In this document: one piece after another, positions 62,841-64,000 of the stretch
Layout of the letters: the number at the start of each line of letters is the position of its first letter
Position numbering within the stretch: position 1 is the first letter of the stretch
DNA from: JACKNG01 sp050184115
GTDB taxonomy: Bacteria; Pseudomonadota; Gammaproteobacteria; Ga0077536
Direction of reading: 5' to 3'
Length of the DNA stretch: 64,000 nt
Assembly (NCBI GenBank): GCA_050184115.1
Contig: JBFXAQ010000012.1
Coordinates: 1 to 64,000 of the forward strand
Position numbers and translations under genes: made by a program
Notes under the pieces: generated by a model
What the model was told of the DNA's origin: nothing
The model's input: only the letters and a program-made list of their open reading frames with translations
Database searches by the model: none

Positions 62841-63071
62841 ATGAGTGATCTGAATGCCGAGCTCAAGAAGCTCATCGCGGAAACCTTCGAGTGTGACGTC
62901 ACGACGCTGACCGACGAGCTCGGGCCGGGCGAGGTCCCGGGCTGGGACTCGCTCGGACACGTCACGCTGATGACCCGCATCCACGAGCATTTCGGCAAGC
63001 ACGTGCCGATGGAGGATGCCATCGAAGTCGAGTCCATCGCCGACATCGAGGCCATCCTCGCGCGCCTGTGA
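62841..63071 (+). CDS. Acyl carrier protein 2
   Basis: A 76-residue carrier protein with the phosphopantetheine site GWDSLGH (Ser37), followed by VTLMTRIHEHFGKHVPMEDAIEVESI. An upstream start at 62808 would add residues unlike an ACP. It follows the LuxC-like gene by 129 bp, the largest gap in this half. It is a natural partner for the AMP ligase at 58930 and the reductase pair. Confidence 0.88.
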   Translation: MSDLNAELKKLIAETFECDVTTLTDELGPGEVPGWDSLGHVTLMTRIHEHFGKHVPMEDAIEVESIADIEAILARL

Positions 63072-63114
63072 GCGCGCCGCGTCGGCCTGCCGCGCCACCA
63101 CGGATCCCGTCGAC

Positions 63115-63870
63115 ATGCAAATAGCGGACAGCCGCATCATCGTCACCGGCGGCCTGTCCGGCCTCGGCAGCGCCTTCGCCGCCACGCTCGCCGCGGCCGG
63201 CGCGCGGGTCTGGGTGCTCGACAACGCCATCGCGCAACCCGTCCAGTCCGACATCGCCGTCGCGCTGCCGGACGCGGTCGAGCGCGTGCACTGCGACGTC
63301 GGCGACGAGACCGCGGTGGAGGCTGCCGTCGCCGCCATCGATGCGGCGGCCGGGGGCATCGACGTGCTGGTCAACAACGCCGCCGTGCTGCGCGACCAGG
63401 TCCTGGTGGGCAAGCTCGGCAAGCGCATCAAGAAGCACGACACGGCGGCCTGGCACGAGACGCTCAACACCAACCTGACCGGCACCTTCCTGATGGCGCG
63501 CGAGGTCGCCGCCGCCATGATCGCGCGGCGCCAGGGCGGTGTCATCGTCAACATCAGTTCGATCTCGCGCAAGGGCAATGCCGGCCAGAGCGCCTATGCC
63601 GCGAGCAAGGCGGCGGTCGAGGCCCTCACGGTTACCTGGTCGAAGGAGCTCGCGCCCTATCGCATCCGCGTCGCGGCGATCGCGCCAGGATTCATTCCCA
63701 CCGGCATGACGCAGAACATTCCACCCCTGTTCCTGTCGCAACTCCGCGAACAGTCGCCGATCCGGCGGTTCGGCACGCTGGACGAGTTCGCCCATGCCAT
63801 CCGTTTCGTCATCGAGAACGACTACTTCGTCGGCAAGACGCTGGAGCTCGACGGTGGCATCCGATTCTGA
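63115..63870 (+). CDS. Short-chain dehydrogenase/reductase (FabG-like)
   Basis: A 251-residue classical SDR. The NAD(P) motif TGGLSGLG is at residues 11-18, NNAA in the middle, catalytic Ser148 in NISSISRKG, and Tyr161 and Lys165 in YAASK. DGGIRF ends the protein. It would reduce a 3-oxoacyl thioester on the preceding carrier protein or a similar carbonyl. The upstream frame has no better start. Its end overlaps the start of the next gene by 17 bp. Confidence 0.86.
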   Translation: MQIADSRIIVTGGLSGLGSAFAATLAAAGARVWVLDNAIAQPVQSDIAVALPDAVERVHCDVGDETAVEAAVAAIDAAAGGIDVLVNNAAVLRDQVLVGKLGKRIKKHDTAAWHETLNTNLTGTFLMAREVAAAMIARRQGGVIVNISSISRKGNAGQSAYAASKAAVEALTVTWSKELAPYRIRVAAIAPGFIPTGMTQNIPPLFLSQLREQSPIRRFGTLDEFAHAIRFVIENDYFVGKTLELDGGIRF

Positions 63871-64000
63871 TTCGCCGCCTGCCGCGGCGACGGATGCCGC
63901 CCCACGCAAGGGGCTCAAGCGCTACGCGCCCGAACTCGAGGCCGATGCATTCGCCTTCCAGGCAGTCGCCTACCCGGAGCGCGATCCGGCGCTGATCCCG
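63854..64000 (+). CDS. Start of an unidentified protein, cut by the window end
   Basis: A GTG at 63854 overlaps the SDR stop region and opens a frame to the window edge (49 codons). The first residues are Ser/Ala/Pro-rich, then KGLKRYAPELEADAFAFQAVAYPERD. The overlap and direction fit the same operon, but I do not recognise the family. Confidence 0.5.
   Translation, partial: MASDSDSPPAAATDAAPRKGLKRYAPELEADAFAFQAVAYPERDPALIP

Overview
The window reads as one chromosomal segment of a GC-rich proteobacterium. A beta- or gammaproteobacterium is most likely, with a lean to gamma. This rests on the complete exosortase A (XrtA/EpsH) PEP-CTERM exopolysaccharide locus, the GC-rich codon use and a sigma-54 type promoter. 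A run of 10 N at 37398-37407 shows that it is a draft or metagenome contig. I saw no tRNA, rRNA, CRISPR array, transposase or phage gene.

Layout. (1) 1-6064: the 3' part of a giant repetitive surface protein with five 159-residue repeats, FG-GAP calcium-binding repeats and an RTX-like tail. It is followed by about 1.2 kb with no credible gene. (2) 7302-8315 (-): a PEP-CTERM protein. Upstream of it lie a near-perfect -24/-12 sigma-54 promoter and two copies of a 17-bp dyad. The TPR lipoprotein PrsT follows at 8926-12480 on the other strand. (3) 12.5-17.6 kb: two glycosyltransferases, a flippase and a sulfotransferase. (4) 18062-29452: the core XrtA operon. Its order is export lipoprotein, chain-length protein, tyrosine autokinase, outer-membrane protein, ATPase, polysaccharide deacetylase, FemAB-like protein, exosortase A fused to EpsI, and amidotransferase. 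Several junctions overlap as ATGA or TGATG. (5) 29427-34063 (-): a second flippase, an esterase-like lipoprotein and a glycoside-hydrolase-like protein. (6) 34.1-41.0 kb: a block of visibly lower GC carrying a methyltransferase, two glycosyltransferases, a DUF4124/Gly-Ser-repeat protein and a polysaccharide-lyase-fold protein. It looks recently acquired. (7) 41059-50592: sugar-nucleotide dehydrogenase, four glycosyltransferases (two of XrtA-associated type), a second AsnB-type amidotransferase and an O-ligase/polymerase. (8) 50765-64000: a long co-directional run. It starts with the XrtA-associated small-molecule set (acyl-CoA ligase, PLP decarboxylase, acetyltransferase, acyl carrier protein, two hydrolases, deacetylase). 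It continues with a second set (iron alcohol dehydrogenase, AMP ligase, LuxE-like acyl-protein synthetase, LuxC-like acyl-CoA reductase, second ACP, SDR, and the start of one more gene).

Taken together, the genes would make, modify (amidation, acylation, sulfation, deacetylation), flip, polymerise and export an exopolysaccharide, and would sort PEP-CTERM proteins with it. The least familiar part is the LuxE/LuxC/ACP/SDR module at 57.8-64 kb, in a setting with no luciferase genes. The initiating sugar-phosphate transferase and the PrsK/PrsR regulators usually found near such loci are not in this window. Family names are assigned by reading the sequence; no database search was run.
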